34,130 bases of DNA, taken from positions 1 to 34,130 of the forward strand of contig DATKXO010000061.1 in NCBI GenBank assembly GCA_035528995.1, written 5' to 3'. A program made the translations under genes and the position numbers. Every line of letters starts with the position of its first letter. The stretch's first letter is position 1. This DNA comes from DATKXO01 sp035528995. GTDB lineage: Bacteria; Planctomycetota; Phycisphaerae; UBA1845. The notes beneath the pieces are model-generated. The model was not told the origin of the DNA. It ran no database searches and worked only from the letters and a program-made list of their open reading frames with translations. Below, one piece after another: positions 1 through 8,049 of the stretch.

Positions 1-190
1 GAGCACCACTCGGTGCGCGGTCGGCAACTCGGTGGGGTCTTCAGCGTTTGCGTTCATCGGAGATAGCTCGGACACCAGGGGTCGGTGAATCTGGGTCCGT
101 ATTTGACCGCGGGATGGGCGGCTTGTCAATTCGGCGGGCTGCGGCCGGCCGGCCCAGGGTCCGTGCCACTTCCGGCGGCATTCGGTTTGG

Positions 191-218
191 GGTGCCACGG
201 GCGGCTTGTCCGCCCGTG
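191..218 (+). repeat. intergenic hairpin repeat, copy A
   Basis: A leader GGTGC is followed by a perfect 9-bp stem: arm CACGGGCGG (196-204), loop CTTGT, arm CCGCCCGTG (210-218). The same architecture recurs in inverted orientation at 250-277 and, slightly decayed, at 8552-8579. The stem sequence differs between copies but stays paired, which suggests the folded form matters. This looks like a REP-like dispersed element. I cannot name its family. Confidence 0.7.
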
Positions 219-249
219 CGGTCTCTTGGGTGGGCGTGTGGAGCACACA

Positions 250-277
250 CACTGGCAGACAAGCTGCCAGTGGCACC
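250..277 (-). repeat. intergenic hairpin repeat, copy B (inverted)
   Basis: Read on the reverse strand this has the same GGTGC leader, then arm CACTGGCAG, loop CTTGT and arm CTGCCAGTG. It is a perfect 9-bp stem. Relative to copy A, two stem positions on each arm have changed together, so pairing is preserved. Copies A and B face each other about 30 bp apart, an arrangement typical of paired REP elements (BIME-like). Confidence 0.7.
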
Positions 278-418
278 CACCTAAACCGTCACGCACCCGC
301 CGGGCCAATTCACCGACCGGCTCGGCCCGACGGGCAGGCCGTGCCGGCCGCACGGACGCATGGGCCGTTCCGCCGGCGGAGCCGGTCTTCCTCGGTGGCT
401 AAGGGAGTGAAGTATCGT

Positions 419-997
419 TCAGTTTTCCGCCGTGGCGCTGGCGAGCATCCGGTTCAGCCGAATGATGGCCTGGCGGCGGTAGACCCGCGCGGTGGTCGCC
501 CGGATGCCCAGGATGCCGGCAACCCGGCTGTAGGGGAGTTCGCCCAGGTCGCGGAGGACGACCACGTCGCGCAGGTGGTTGGGCAACGCTTGGACGGCCT
601 GGCGAAGCTGAACGAGGAGGTGGTTCGGGCTCGATTCGGCGAAACCGGCGGGCTCGTCGCTTCGCAGGTCGCGGCGGTCACAGACAGACGCCACCACACG
701 GTCCCGATGGGCCGCCCGACGCCGGCGCGTGCGGATCGTTTCCAAGGCCAGGTTGGCCGCCGTCCGGTAGGCGTACCCCGCGGCACTACGCAGCGGGATC
801 TCGCCCGATCGTCTGGCCAGTTGGCAGATGCACTCCTGGTAGGTGTCCAGGGCGTCGTCTTCGTTGCCCAACATGCGGCGGAGCATCCGGCGCACGGCCG
901 GTCCGTGAACCGCCGCCATGCTCTCGAGCCAGGCATACCGCGAGGCCGCTCGAACCTCCCTGATCTCCAGCCGCCAGCTTGTCCACGGGGCTACCAT
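419..997 (-). CDS. ECF-type RNA polymerase sigma factor
   Basis: A 192-residue sigma-70 family protein that would direct RNA polymerase to a small regulon. The N-terminal half carries a region 2 pattern (GNEDDALDTYQECICQL, then an AYRTAANLALETIR helix). The C-terminal half has a region 4 helix-turn-helix (ALPNHLRDVVVLRDLGELPYSRVAGILGI). The ATG at 997 is chosen because GGGAG lies about 7 nt upstream. Earlier in-frame codons extend to 1078 but add low-complexity sequence. The gene is divergent from a second ECF sigma gene at 1261. No anti-sigma gene follows it in the window. The family assignment is firm; the regulon is unknown. Confidence 0.88.
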   Translation of the reverse strand: MVAPWTSWRLEIREVRAASRYAWLESMAAVHGPAVRRMLRRMLGNEDDALDTYQECICQLARRSGEIPLRSAAGYAYRTAANLALETIRTRRRRAAHRDRVVASVCDRRDLRSDEPAGFAESSPNHLLVQLRQAVQALPNHLRDVVVLRDLGELPYSRVAGILGIRATTARVYRRQAIIRLNRMLASATAEN

Positions 998-1260
998 TGG
1001 ATACTCCCGGTCACATCGATGATCCGTTACTGCCCGTACAGGCTCGGGCCGGCCACCCTCACCCGGCCCCGCCCGCACGTGGTGCTTCCCGGGGTCGCTC
1101 TCCGTCTATTCAGGTTTTGCGAGCGGAGATCGGTTTCTTACCGACAAACGCTGGGAAACCGGGCCATGATGAACGATAATCGCGTATCCTATGATGTGAC
1201 ATCGAATTACAGCCGAGCCCCGTCGCTGCCGGCGGCGGCGACCGTAAGAGCGCATCGATC

Positions 1261-1947
1261 GTGAGCGTCGAACCGGACAGTCTGCACCGCACCCAGACCC
1301 GGCTGCTTGAGCAGGTCCGCGACGGGCGAAACCAGCAGGCCTGGGCGGACTTCCATCGCATCTACGCACCGATGATTCGCGCCTTCTGTCGGCGCATGGG
1401 CCTCACCGAGGCCGACACCGACGACGCCACGCAGGACATCCTGATGGCCGCCCACGACGCCCTCCGGGATCACAAGTACGATCCGAAGAAGGGGCGCTTC
1501 CGGGCCTGGCTCTACGGCGTCGCCCGCAACAAGGCGCTCGTCGCCCACCGGGCTCGCCGCCGCCCCAGTCGGGCCCAGGCCATTGACACGGGCGACGGCA
1601 TCGACCTGCTCAGCGGTCTCGAGGACCACCACGAAGAAGCCGAACACCACATCTGGGAACAGGAATGGCGCTACGCCCTGCTGGCTGAGGCCATGCGCCA
1701 GGTGCGCCACACGCTCAGCGAGAAAGTCTTCGCCGCGTTCCTGCACTACGCCGTCGAGTGTCGGCCGGTCGACGAGGTGGCGACCGAGCTGGGCCTGACC
1801 ACCTCCAGCGTCTACGTCTACAAGCAACGCGCCCTGGAGGTCATCCGCCGCTGGATTGAAGCCTATGAAGAGGATTCGCCGCCCGCCGGGACGAATGCGA
1901 ATCCGAGCTGCGAAGAACCCGACGAATCGGAGCCCGACCAGCCGTGA
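1261..1947 (+). CDS. ECF-type sigma factor coupled to a Ser/Thr kinase
   Basis: A 228-residue sigma factor of the kind found beside kinases in Planctomycetota. Region 2 is visible (FCRRMGLTEADTDDATQDILM, then FRAWLYGVARNKAL). Region 4 is visible near residues 155-200 (VDEVATELGLTTSSVYVYKQRALEVIR). A charged, proline-rich tail follows. The start is GTG. The stop overlaps the kinase start by 4 bp (GTGA), so translational coupling is expected. The likely role is to act with the downstream zinc-finger kinase in one signalling module. What activates the pair cannot be read from sequence. Confidence 0.9.
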   Translation: MSVEPDSLHRTQTRLLEQVRDGRNQQAWADFHRIYAPMIRAFCRRMGLTEADTDDATQDILMAAHDALRDHKYDPKKGRFRAWLYGVARNKALVAHRARRRPSRAQAIDTGDGIDLLSGLEDHHEEAEHHIWEQEWRYALLAEAMRQVRHTLSEKVFAAFLHYAVECRPVDEVATELGLTTSSVYVYKQRALEVIRRWIEAYEEDSPPAGTNANPSCEEPDESEPDQP

Positions 1948-3578
1948 CCCACGCGTGCCCCAGCGACGAGCAGTGGGAGAGGTACTACCAGGGCCAACTC
2001 CCGGCCGACCAGACCGAAGCCCTGCACCGCCACCTGGACTCCTGCGAGCAATGCCGTCAGCGCACCTGCCTCCACGAGGACAACCTGGCCCTGCTCGACG
2101 ACATCCGCGTGGTGGTCGATCGCACGGCCGCCGAGCCGGCGGATGAGTTCCTCGGCCGACGCTACGCCCGCGGTGCGCGGGTCGGGCCGTACGAACTTCA
2201 GGACGTGCTCGGCGTGGGGGGCATGGCCAAGGTCTTCCGGGCGGTCCACACCGAGACGGGCCTGGTCGTGGCTCTGAAGATTCTCAAAGGCGAGTACCAG
2301 GCCTCGGCCGAGATTCGGGCCCGCTTCGCCCGCGAGGAACGCGCCCTGGCCGAGATGCAGCATCCGAACATTGTCCGCATCTATCCGCCCGAGTCCCGCG
2401 AGGGCGGCGACGAGCGGATCTGGATCGCCATGGAGGTGCTGATCGGCGGAAGCCTGGCCGACTGGATCGCACGCCAGCGCAGGGCCGACCGCCGGCCCAA
2501 GCCGGATAAGCTGCTGGCCACGTCCCTCCAGGCCGCCCGGGGGCTGGGCGCCGCTCACGCACAGGGCTTGGTGCACCGGGACATCAAGCCGTCCAACCTT
2601 CTGCTGGACGAGCAGGGTCGGGTAAAGGTCTCGGACTTCGGCGTGGTCCAGGCCCTGGACTCCACCACCTGGGTCACGGGAACCGGACAGCACATCGGCA
2701 CGCCCGCGTACATGAGTCCCGAGCAGTGCAAGGGTGAGCGGGCCACACCGGCCAGCGACGTCTACTCGCTGGGGGCGACCATGTTCGAGCTGGCCACCGG
2801 CCGCCTGCCGTTCACCGTCGAAGGCGGGAGCCCCTTCGCCCAGATGCTCAAGCACATTTCCGAGCCGGCGCCGGACCCGCGCGACCTGCAACCGAAGCTC
2901 CCCGGCCGGCTGGCCGCAGTGATTCTCAAGTGCCTGGAGAAGGACCCGCAGGATCGCTTCGCCAACGGCGATGCCCTATGTGCCGCCCTGGATGAGGCCT
3001 CTCGACCCGAACCGGTGGTAGAGCGACCCACGCCGATCGCCGTGGCCGAGGCCGGCGTCCGGGTCAACATCCCGATGGTCCGTCAGCAGCTCGAACGGCT
3101 ACCGCAGCGCTCTATCATCGCCTGGGCCTGTCGCTGCGCCCGGCGGGTGCAGCGGTTCACCAAGGACCCGCGGGCGGACCGGGCCATTGAGATGGCCGAG
3201 GCCGCCACCGCGGCTACGGACCAGGCCGACGAGCAACGGACCAGCGCCCGGATGCTGAGCCGGATGCAGCAGCTTCGGGCCGCCTCGCTGGCCGCCGCCT
3301 ACGCCGACGCCGACGTGGGCAACGCGGCGGTCGCCGCCGCCCGGGCCGCGGCCGCCACCAGCGCCTGCGCCGCCGCCCGCTGTGTGGCCGACGCCGCCGC
3401 CGACGCCGTCTTCGCCCTGGAAAGCGCCCTGATCGCAGCACGCCAGGGCGAAGCCTCGGTCACCACCTGCTGGCACGACGCCCAGAAAGACTTCCGCCGT
3501 CTCTACCGCGCCCGCCTCGGCGCCCCGGGAACGATCGGCCTGCCGGTTCCGCCGGACTTCTGGGCGGAGGGCGGTTGA
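1944..3578 (+). CDS. soluble Ser/Thr protein kinase with zinc finger and Imm5-like tail
   Basis: A 544-residue protein with three parts. Residues 1-60 hold a zinc-finger pattern H30-x3-C34-x2-C37, as in ZAS-type anti-sigma domains. Residues 83-350 are a Hanks-type kinase: glycine loop GVGGMAKV, ATP-binding Lys112, catalytic HRD 211-213, DFG 231-233, and an APE-like PAYMSPE. Residues about 385-515 are an alanine-rich helical segment beginning RSIIAWACRCARRV; its pattern resembles the Imm5-type 'putative immunity protein' fold (inference from pattern only). No transmembrane helix is seen, unlike PknB-type receptors, so it should be cytoplasmic. The zinc finger may hold the sigma factor encoded just upstream. 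Confidence 0.9.
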   Translation: MTHACPSDEQWERYYQGQLPADQTEALHRHLDSCEQCRQRTCLHEDNLALLDDIRVVVDRTAAEPADEFLGRRYARGARVGPYELQDVLGVGGMAKVFRAVHTETGLVVALKILKGEYQASAEIRARFAREERALAEMQHPNIVRIYPPESREGGDERIWIAMEVLIGGSLADWIARQRRADRRPKPDKLLATSLQAARGLGAAHAQGLVHRDIKPSNLLLDEQGRVKVSDFGVVQALDSTTWVTGTGQHIGTPAYMSPEQCKGERATPASDVYSLGATMFELATGRLPFTVEGGSPFAQMLKHISEPAPDPRDLQPKLPGRLAAVILKCLEKDPQDRFANGDALCAALDEASRPEPVVERPTPIAVAEAGVRVNIPMVRQQLERLPQRSIIAWACRCARRVQRFTKDPRADRAIEMAEAATAATDQADEQRTSARMLSRMQQLRAASLAAAYADADVGNAAVAAARAAAATSACAAARCVADAAADAVFALESALIAARQGEASVTTCWHDAQKDFRRLYRARLGAPGTIGLPVPPDFWAEGG

Positions 3579-3692
3579 CCGAGTGAAGAGCCGGGCAGTG
3601 TGTGGTCGATGAAATCACAGGCGCACGTTCCGGCCGGTACCTCCCCGCGGACGGCAGGACTGCGCCGCCCGACCGCGCACGCCGGCTGGCGC

Positions 3693-3720
3693 TTGATCTT
3701 TCCCGAAAGCGTGCGATGAT
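3693..3720 (+). promoter_or_regulatory. possible sigma-70 promoter for the murI operon
   Basis: TTGATC (3693-3698) and GATGAT (3715-3720) are separated by 16 nt and lie about 55 bp before the glutamate racemase start. Each box matches four of six consensus bases. This is a weak call made by eye. Confidence 0.35.
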
Positions 3721-3774
3721 TGGGTTGGTCGATTCGAGCTGGAAGGATCCGCACACCAGAGAGAGGCCAGGGAC

Positions 3775-4641
3775 GTGCCCTTCGATCACCGACCCATCGC
3801 GATCTTCGATTCGGGCCTGGGCGGGCTGACCGTCGTTCGTGAGCTGCGCCGGCGACTCCCGCATCACAACCTGGTCTACTTCGGCGACACGGCCCGCGTG
3901 CCCTACGGCACCAAGTCGCCCGAGGCCGTCCGGCGCTTCACCGGCGAGATACTCCGATTCCTGCTGCGCTTCGATCCGAGCTGCGTGGTGGCCGCCTGCA
4001 ACACCGCCAGCGCCGTGGCGGTGCCGATCGGCGGTTCGGCCATGGACGTGCCGTTGCTCAGCGTGGTGCTGCCCGGGGCCAAGGACGCGGTCAAGGCCGC
4101 CGCCGACGGAGACGTGGTGGCCGTCATCGCAACCGCGGCCACTATCGCGTCCAACGCCTACCGCAACGCTCTGAACCGGCTCAACCCGACGCTGGCCGTC
4201 GTTCAGAAGGCCTGTCCGCTCTTCGTGCCGCTGGTCGAGGAGGGGCGTCGCGAGAACGACGCCATCGTGAAGATGGCCGTCCGCGAGTACCTCGAGCCCA
4301 TCCGCCGGCTGCGCCCGGCCGTCGTCGTGCTGGCCTGCACGCACTACCCGCTGCTCAAACCCGCCATCCAGGAGTTCCTCGGCGAACAGACGATCCTGAT
4401 CGATTCGGCCACCTCGACGGCCCGGCACGTCGAGGTTCTGCTGACGGGCTCGGGCACGTTGAGCGGGTCTGACGATCCTGGTAGATTGCTCTGCTATGTC
4501 AGCGACAGCCCGGAGCAGTTCCAGTCGATCGGGTCGCGCATTCTGGGGGAGCCGATCACCGACGTGGTGCGCGTCTGCCCCGAAGAGTTCATCAGCACAC
4601 CCGGCCCCGCCACCCGCAACGCCGCACGAGTCCCGGCCTGA
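3775..4641 (+). CDS. murI: glutamate racemase
   Basis: A cytoplasmic enzyme converting L- to D-glutamate for peptidoglycan. The 288 residues fit the family. The N-terminus IAIFDSGLGGLTV is diagnostic. The two catalytic cysteines sit in ACNTAS (C75) and ACTHYP (C188). The start is GTG, with a purine-rich AGAGAGAGG stretch shortly upstream. It heads a same-strand run of four genes with gaps of 3 to 43 bp. Presence of murI implies D-Glu synthesis, consistent with a peptidoglycan-making planctomycete. Confidence 0.95.
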   Translation: MPFDHRPIAIFDSGLGGLTVVRELRRRLPHHNLVYFGDTARVPYGTKSPEAVRRFTGEILRFLLRFDPSCVVAACNTASAVAVPIGGSAMDVPLLSVVLPGAKDAVKAAADGDVVAVIATAATIASNAYRNALNRLNPTLAVVQKACPLFVPLVEEGRRENDAIVKMAVREYLEPIRRLRPAVVVLACTHYPLLKPAIQEFLGEQTILIDSATSTARHVEVLLTGSGTLSGSDDPGRLLCYVSDSPEQFQSIGSRILGEPITDVVRVCPEEFISTPGPATRNAARVPA

Positions 4642-4684
4642 TCGTCACCGGCGGCGCGGTCAACCCTGCTGGGGAGGTCCTTCC

Positions 4685-5518
4685 TTGTCAAACGCGCATC
4701 GCGGTATCGCCTTCGCGCTGACCGTCGGCCTGCTGCTGGCAGGCGGTTGTTCGGGGCACCGGTGGCACAAGCATCCGGTGTTCGTGACCGAGGCCGACGC
4801 GGTCAGGTACCTCAATCAGGCCCTGGAGAGCGAGCTGCCCGACGATCGCCGCGACGCCGTCGATCAGGTCGCCAGGACGCGATACCTGAACCACGACGTG
4901 GTGCTCAACGCGTTGGCCACGATCGCCCGGACGGATGGCAGTCCGGCCGTCCGCTGCGCGGCTCTCGTCGCCATGCGCCGGTCGCAGAACCCGCGGGTGG
5001 CGGCCACGCTGGTGGAGGTGCTCGAGCAGTCCTCCACCGACCCCGAGCGTCCCACGGCGTTTCCTCCATCGGCCGACATCCGCCTGGAAGCCCTGCGCAC
5101 CGCCATAGCCCTGGCCGGGCAGAGCCACCTTCCCGCGGAACAGCAGCCGACGTTGCGCGACATGGCCGTGCGGCTGATCGGACAGGAGCGTTCCCGCGAC
5201 ATCCGGCAGGCTGCGGCCTGCCTGCTGGGCTACTGCCGCGACCGGGTTGTGCTCGAACCGCTGATCGCCGCGTTGGAGCAGCGCGACTTCGGCGTCGTCT
5301 ATCAGTCGGAGCGATCGCTGATGCGCCTGACCGGGCAGACCTTCGACTACGACCCGGTTGGCTGGCGCGCCTGGCTCGAGCAGACCCAGGACCCCTTCGC
5401 CGAGGCCGGCAAACTCGACGCGGTGCTCGACGCGCCGCCCAAGGGGTGGTTCAAACGATCCATCGACAACACCCGTCGGACCTTCGCCACCTTCACGCCC
5501 AAGAAGGATGACATGTGA
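4685..5518 (+). CDS. HEAT-repeat-like lipoprotein
   Basis: A 277-residue predicted lipoprotein. The TTG at 4685 is chosen because GGGGAGG (4671-4677) lies 7 nt upstream and the product then starts with a signal peptide ending in LLLAGGC. The mature part contains helical repeats with alternating Ala/Leu patterns: DDRRDAVDQVART, SPAVRCAALVAM, DIRLEALRTAIAL, SRDIRQAAACLLGY and DFGVVYQSERSLMRLTG. These resemble HEAT/PBS-lyase repeats, which usually bind proteins. It ends with a basic tail. It lies between murI and an alcohol dehydrogenase, with only 6 bp to the latter. The function is unknown. Confidence 0.8.
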   Translation: MSNAHRGIAFALTVGLLLAGGCSGHRWHKHPVFVTEADAVRYLNQALESELPDDRRDAVDQVARTRYLNHDVVLNALATIARTDGSPAVRCAALVAMRRSQNPRVAATLVEVLEQSSTDPERPTAFPPSADIRLEALRTAIALAGQSHLPAEQQPTLRDMAVRLIGQERSRDIRQAAACLLGYCRDRVVLEPLIAALEQRDFGVVYQSERSLMRLTGQTFDYDPVGWRAWLEQTQDPFAEAGKLDAVLDAPPKGWFKRSIDNTRRTFATFTPKKDDM

Positions 5519-5524
5519 CCGCTC

Positions 5525-6493
5525 GTGCAAGCTTTGGTCTTCGACAAGCAGTTGCGGTTTGAGACGAACTACCCCGACCCCCAGCCGGCGGCCGACGAGT
5601 GTCTGGTGCAGGTGCGGCTGGCCGGCATCTGCGCCACGGACCTGCAAATTCTTCACGGCTACATGGATTTTACGGGCGTGCCGGGGCACGAAATGGTGGG
5701 GACGGTGGTTTCCGGCCCGCGCCTGCGACGCAACAAACGGGTGGTCTGCGAGATCAACTGCGTGTGCCGCAGGTGCGACATGTGCCTGAGCGGGCTGTCG
5801 TCCCACTGCCGTAACCGCACCGTGATGGGCATCGCCGGGCGCGACGGCTGTTTCGCCGAGCTGATCGCCGTGCCCGAGCGCAACCTGCACGACATCCCCG
5901 ACAGCATCTCCGACGAGGAGGCCGTCTTCGTCGAACCGCTGGCCGCCGCCTATCAGGTGATCCAACAGTGCCCCATCGAGCGGCGGATGAACGTGGCCGT
6001 CGTGGGCAGCGGGCGTCTGGGCCTGCTGGTGGCGCAGGTGCTGGCCGCCAGCGGCTGCCGCCTGCAGGTGATCGGGCGGAATCCCAAAACGCTGCTGCTC
6101 TGCGAGAAGAAGGGCATCATGGCCAAACCGGTGGACGAACTCGTCCCCCGGGCCGACCGGGACGTCGTGGTCGAGTGCAGCGGGTCGGCCGAAGGGTTGG
6201 AGATCGCCCTGCAGTTGGTTCGCCCCCGGGGCACCATCGTGCTCAAGAGCACCTACGCCCAGCAGGCCACGCTCAATCTGGCGCCGGCGGTGGTGAGCGA
6301 GGTGACCATCCTGGGCAGCCGTTGCGGACCGTTCCCCGAAGCGATCGGCGCCCTGGCCCGCAAGCAGATCGACGTCAGCCCGATGATCAGCCGAACCTTC
6401 CGCCTGGAACGCGGGATCGAAGCCCTGGGCGCCGCCGCCGACCCGGGCAACATCAAGGTGCTTCTCAAGATCGCCCCACCGGCCGGACGCTGA
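5525..6493 (+). CDS. zinc-dependent medium-chain alcohol/polyol dehydrogenase
   Basis: An NAD(P)-dependent oxidoreductase of the MDR superfamily, 322 residues. Catalytic zinc ligands are visible as C36 (GICATD), H55-E56 (GHE) and E137 (FVEPLA). The structural zinc site is C81-x2-C84-x2-C87-x7-C95. The Rossmann motif is GSGRLG (161-166). The start is GTG. It is slightly short compared with sorbitol or threonine dehydrogenases (about 340-350 residues). The substrate cannot be told from the sequence. It lies 6 bp after the lipoprotein gene and 3 bp before pgeF, so it is probably co-transcribed. Confidence 0.9.
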   Translation: MQALVFDKQLRFETNYPDPQPAADECLVQVRLAGICATDLQILHGYMDFTGVPGHEMVGTVVSGPRLRRNKRVVCEINCVCRRCDMCLSGLSSHCRNRTVMGIAGRDGCFAELIAVPERNLHDIPDSISDEEAVFVEPLAAAYQVIQQCPIERRMNVAVVGSGRLGLLVAQVLAASGCRLQVIGRNPKTLLLCEKKGIMAKPVDELVPRADRDVVVECSGSAEGLEIALQLVRPRGTIVLKSTYAQQATLNLAPAVVSEVTILGSRCGPFPEAIGALARKQIDVSPMISRTFRLERGIEALGAAADPGNIKVLLKIAPPAGR

Positions 6494-6496
6494 GCC

Positions 6497-7303
6497 GTGA
6501 CGCCGCCCGACTCTCGACAGGAACGAGCTTTTCGCGTGTCACCGCGGTCCACCTGGCGCGCCGGCCTCGCCGCCGGGATGCCCACGCTGGAATCGGGCCT
6601 GTTGGCGGACGCCTCGGTGGCCCACGCCTTCACGCTGCGTCCCAATCGCGTGTCACCGGATGCGGGGACCGGTGCCCACCACCGGCGCCAACGGCTCTGC
6701 GCCGCACTGGGCTGCGACCCGACCGAGCTGACCAGCATGCAACAGGTGCACGGCCGCGAGATCGCGGTGCTCCAGCCGTCCATGACCGGGCGACGGATCG
6801 AGGGGGTTGACGGGCTGGTGATCGATCGACCCGGGGTGCCGCTGCTGGCCCGATCGGCCGACTGTCCGCTGGTCGTGCTTTGCGACCCCGAGCGCCAGGT
6901 GCTGGGCCTGGCCCACGCCGGTTGGCGCGGCATTGTGGCCGGCCTGGTGGGCCGACTGGTCCAGACGCTCGCCGGGCGCTTCGGGTGTCGGCCGGAGGCA
7001 ATCCTTGCGGCCATCAGTCCGTCGGCCGGTGCCTGCTGCTACGAGGTCGGCGAGGACGTGATCCGCGCGGCCGCACAGTCCCTGCCGGACCACGAACAGC
7101 ACTTTCACCATCGCGACGGTTCGGTCTTCTTCGATCTGTGGTCGGCGTGCGTGGCCCAGCTTCGATCGGCCGGCGTAGCGGAGGAGCGGATCGACCTGGC
7201 GGCCCGGTGCACCATCTGCGATGAGCGCTTCTTTTCCTACCGGCGTGACGGCGCCACGACCGGTCACGCCGGCCTGATCGCGGCGCTGGCTGGGCGCTCC
7301 TGA
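6497..7303 (+). CDS. pgeF: PgeF/YfiH family purine nucleoside phosphorylase (multicopper-oxidase-like fold)
   Basis: A 268-residue member of the family formerly called polyphenol oxidase/laccase domain (DUF152), with known purine nucleoside phosphorylase and adenosine deaminase activity and a peptidoglycan-editing role in E. coli (YfiH). Diagnostic motifs are QVHGREI, SADCPLVVLCD, LAHAGWRG and SPSAGACCYEVG, which supply the metal-binding His and Cys residues. GTG 6497 is the first start; GTG 6536 is an alternative. Being in one run with murI fits a link to peptidoglycan quality control. Confidence 0.88.
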   Translation: MTPPDSRQERAFRVSPRSTWRAGLAAGMPTLESGLLADASVAHAFTLRPNRVSPDAGTGAHHRRQRLCAALGCDPTELTSMQQVHGREIAVLQPSMTGRRIEGVDGLVIDRPGVPLLARSADCPLVVLCDPERQVLGLAHAGWRGIVAGLVGRLVQTLAGRFGCRPEAILAAISPSAGACCYEVGEDVIRAAAQSLPDHEQHFHHRDGSVFFDLWSACVAQLRSAGVAEERIDLAARCTICDERFFSYRRDGATTGHAGLIAALAGRS

Positions 7304-7320
7304 CGCGCCGCTGCGGCGCG
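7304..7320. terminator. hairpin between convergent genes
   Basis: A perfect 7-bp stem (CGCGCCG / CGGCGCG) with loop CTG lies in the 21-bp gap between pgeF and the reverse-strand rrf2-type gene. It has no U-tract on either side, so it is only a possible bidirectional terminator. Confidence 0.4.
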
Positions 7321-7324
7321 GGCC

Positions 7325-7744
7325 TTACCCTTTGCGCTCCGGCAGCGGCCGGTCCATCAGATCGCCGACCCGCGTGGTTTCCAGGAAGCTGCGGTAGGCC
7401 TCGACCACCTTCACCCAGCGGTCGTGGACGGGGCAGGGGTCCTGGTCGTCGCACTGAGCCTTCCCAAACGGGCAGGTGGTGCGTTCCAGAGTGTCATCGA
7501 AGGGGGCCAGCACGTCGGCCAGACGCAGATCTTTAGGCGGCTCCCGCAGCCGAAAGCCACCGCCGATGCCCCGAACGCTGCTCAGCACTCCGCTGCGCAC
7601 CAGGTCCCGCAGGATTTTCTGCAGGTATTTCAACGGAACGCCGGTGTGGGACGCGATCTCCCGGGCGAGGACCGACCCTTCGTCCTGCTTCTGGGCGATG
7701 TAGGTCACCGCTCGGAGGGCGTATTCACAGGTTTGAGATAGCAC
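7325..7744 (-). CDS. Rrf2-family transcriptional regulator, probable Fe-S sensor
   Basis: A 139-residue winged-helix DNA-binding protein. The N-terminus MLSQTCEYALRAVTYIA is typical of the family, and a helix-turn-helix follows (SHTGVPLKYLQKILRDLVRSG, wing GGGFRL). Three cysteines (C91-x6-C98-x5-C104) lie where IscR, NsrR and RirA bind an Fe-S cluster, so a redox, iron or NO sensor is likely. The start is GTG, fixed by the conserved N-terminus; the nearest purine stretch is about 13 nt upstream. No Fe-S assembly genes are adjacent. The target is not identifiable. Confidence 0.9.
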   Translation of the reverse strand: MLSQTCEYALRAVTYIAQKQDEGSVLAREIASHTGVPLKYLQKILRDLVRSGVLSSVRGIGGGFRLREPPKDLRLADVLAPFDDTLERTTCPFGKAQCDDQDPCPVHDRWVKVVEAYRSFLETTRVGDLMDRPLPERKG

Positions 7745-8049
7745 CGGACAAGTTCGATCCTAGAGCACCGACATCAGTGTACCAGTTTGCCTATCCGCGA
7801 CCCGACGGCAAGACGGAAATCGCAAGAAGTTCTCCAGGCCGCTCATCGGCCCGCTACGACGGTCCAAGGCCCCGCCCAGCCCGGCGGCGACTTGACCCGC
7901 GGCGACCCGATTTCTACAGTGTCGCCCCGGCCGCACGCTGTCCAGTGCCCGTCGCACGTCGGCGTGAACGAGCGACCCTTGTGCCGCAAGGACGGATCAA
8001 GTCCGCCAGGACCGGCCGGAGCCAGGCGCACCCGGAAAGGAAGCCATCC
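7745..8049. other. intergenic region between rrf2-type gene and ndk
   Basis: These 305 bp separate divergently transcribed genes and should contain both promoters. I see no protein-like reading frame; one frame is open through it into ndk, but that extension has no family match. No clear -35/-10 pair or regulator palindrome could be assigned by eye. Confidence 0.5.

Larger units (their letters stand above)
1..418. other. gene-free left edge with hairpin repeats
   Basis: No convincing coding region is seen here. Open frames exist on both strands but none has a recognisable protein pattern. The stretch holds two perfect 9-bp-stem hairpins of one repeat family (listed separately) and further GC-rich partial look-alikes around 160-185. 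It lies downstream of the reverse-strand sigma factor that ends at 419, so one hairpin may also help end that transcript. Confidence 0.6.

Noticed and set aside
206..1264. Long forward open frame of 352 codons over the first sigma factor
   Set aside because: It is antisense to a clear sigma factor, with arginine- and proline-rich nonsense composition typical of GC-rich shadow frames.
7777..8049. N-terminal extension of nucleoside diphosphate kinase
   Set aside because: The family N-terminus and a ribosome site begin at 8050; the extension is low-complexity.
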